In this document: piece after piece, positions 5,946 to 6,883 of the stretch
How the letters are laid out: each line of letters starts with the position of its first letter
Position numbering within the stretch: the first letter of the stretch is position 1
NCBI GenBank assembly: GCA_003541985.1
Contig: DPLM01000239.1
Span: forward strand, 1 to 6,883
Length of the DNA stretch: 6,883 nt
Source: Deltaproteobacteria bacterium
Lineage (GTDB): Bacteria; SAR324; NAC60-12
Direction of reading: 5' to 3'
Made by a program: the position numbers and the translations under genes
The notes under the pieces: generated by a model
Database searches by the model: none
Told to the model about the DNA's origin: nothing
The model's input: the letters and a program-made list of their open reading frames with translations, nothing else

Positions 5946-6883
5946 ATGAAAGCACTTTCGTTCAATCCTGCAAGCCCGTGGCAACAGCAATTTTGTTTTA
6001 AGGGAGTAAAGTGCCTCATCGTCTGCCGCGGCCCTATTCGACTTGAGGTCATGCAAGTCTTGGAGGAACTAGGTGCACGATACGGCATTCTCCTATCAGA
6101 AAAAGACAGCATCACATATCCACAAACTCTTGCTCCTGAACTGCGTTTTATCGCCAGTCGTCATGAGCAGGTCCACCATATCCCTGATTATGTAGGCTCG
6201 TCACGAGAGGAACGACATCAATGCATTGATAAAATTCTTAGTCTCTGCAAAAAACACAACTACACACATCTCTTTGCGGGCTATGGTTTCATGGCCGAGG
6301 ATGGTGACTTCGTAAAGCAGATCGAAGAAGCGAATATTTGTTTTGTTGGCCCCAGTGCAAAGGTAATCCAGCAGGCAGGCTCAAAAGATGAAGCCAAACA
6401 ATTGGCTCGTAAGCTAAACGTATCGGTTACTCCGGGTGAAGATCGAATCACTGCACGTACTCTTTTAAAAAAAGCTGGAGACAAACATCTTTCTCAGTTT
6501 CTCAAAAACCTAACCAATCAACACCATCTTCCTATACCAACAGATTTGCATCTCACTTCAGAAATAATGGACCAAGCTGAGCAAGTTCTTCAGGCTTCCT
6601 ACGAGCGCCAGATCGATCTGTTCAGCATAGAAGAGCTACAAGCAGAAACGCTCATCTGTTGTAAGGAGATCTGGGCAAAAAATCCGGGCGCGCGACTTCG
6701 CTTCAAGCATATTGGGGGTGGTGGTGGGAAGGCTCAACGGATCATTCAAAGTGAAGCTGAGGTGGAATCAGCCGTTAGAGCTATCTTGATTGAAGCCCGA
6801 GTGACTGGTCCGGGTGACAACAAGGCCTTCCTGATCGAGATAAACATTGAAGATACTCGTCACAACGAAGTCCAGTTACTTGG
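5946..6883 (+). CDS. Biotin carboxylase domain of an acyl-CoA/pyruvate carboxylase, 3' end outside window
   Basis: First 312 residues of an ATP-dependent biotin carboxylase, which carboxylates biotin on a carrier protein for an acyl-CoA or pyruvate carboxylase; cytosolic. The N-terminal Rossmann-like domain begins at KCLIVCRGPI (22-31), the counterpart of ANRGEIA in E. coli AccC. GYGFMAEDGDF (112-122) matches the HPGYGFLSEN region, FVGPSAKVI (133-141) matches FIGP, and AGSKDEAK (144-151) carries the ATP-site lysine. The ATP-grasp glycine loop is IGGGGGKAQRI (256-266) with Lys254 before it, and RHNEVQLL (305-312) matches the H-x-E-x-Q motif. About 90 residues separate VTPG (161-164) from the glycine loop, roughly twice the usual distance, a trait of a long-form carboxylase subfamily that I believe can be fused to carboxyltransferase domains. 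ATG 5946 is the first start after an in-frame TAA at 5937. No Shine-Dalgarno is visible. The substrate cannot be assigned. Confidence 0.88.
   Translation, partial: MKALSFNPASPWQQQFCFKGVKCLIVCRGPIRLEVMQVLEELGARYGILLSEKDSITYPQTLAPELRFIASRHEQVHHIPDYVGSSREERHQCIDKILSLCKKHNYTHLFAGYGFMAEDGDFVKQIEEANICFVGPSAKVIQQAGSKDEAKQLARKLNVSVTPGEDRITARTLLKKAGDKHLSQFLKNLTNQHHLPIPTDLHLTSEIMDQAEQVLQASYERQIDLFSIEELQAETLICCKEIWAKNPGARLRFKHIGGGGGKAQRIIQSEAEVESAVRAILIEARVTGPGDNKAFLIEINIEDTRHNEVQLL

Noticed and set aside
5725..5955. Minus-strand open frame of 76 codons (or 65 from ATG 5922) crossing the promoter region and overlapping the efp start, possible leader peptide
   Set aside because: The translation is biased by AT-rich DNA, the AAGG before ATG 5922 is only two bases from the start, and the frame covers both the carboxylase start and the first 40 bases of efp. 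No attenuator structure is seen.
6465..6474. Run of seven A in the carboxylase gene as a possible slippage or frameshift site
   Set aside because: The reading frame continues unbroken with family motifs on both sides, so there is no sign of a frameshift.
1..6883. CRISPR array, insertion sequence, tRNA, rRNA or riboswitch
   Set aside because: I looked for spaced direct repeats, terminal inverted repeats with transposase, and conserved RNA shapes and found none. Nearly all of the window is protein coding.

Overview
The window reads as part of a Gram-negative, Pseudomonadota-type chromosome of moderate GC, with dense coding and no sign of mobile DNA, tRNA, rRNA or CRISPR. The gene set (EF-P of the PGKGN loop type, an EpmA-type lysine ligase, a class I adenylate cyclase-like protein and a long-form biotin carboxylase) suggests a gammaproteobacterium or a deltaproteobacteria-like lineage such as SAR324. 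That placement comes from recalled family distributions and is tentative.

Minus strand, 5764 to 52: an apparent three-gene operon. It starts with efp (elongation factor P, GTG start). Seven bases after its stop comes a 1279-residue protein that I identify as a divergent homologue of class I (CyaA-type) adenylate cyclases. After a 78-base gap comes epmA, the enzyme that attaches (R)-beta-lysine to EF-P. So a translation factor and its modifying ligase flank a probable nucleotidyltransferase/cyclase. EpmB, the lysine 2,3-aminomutase that makes the beta-lysine, is not in the window. A weak hairpin lies just past epmA at the left edge.

5765 to 5945: a 181-base AT-rich divergent promoter region with a 15-base palindrome, serving the efp operon to the left and the carboxylase to the right.

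Plus strand, 5946 to the right edge: the first 312 residues of a biotin carboxylase of the acyl-CoA/pyruvate carboxylase class. It carries an insert between the N-terminal domain and the ATP-grasp glycine loop and runs off the window.

The most interesting object is the large middle protein. It keeps the exact GS...SDxD spacing of class I adenylate cyclases. However, its catalytic core is split by roughly 250-300 extra residues, it has about 100 extra N-terminal residues, and it lacks most of the region matching the CyaA C-terminus. It sits between efp and epmA. Whether it makes cAMP, another product, or nothing cannot be told from sequence alone.
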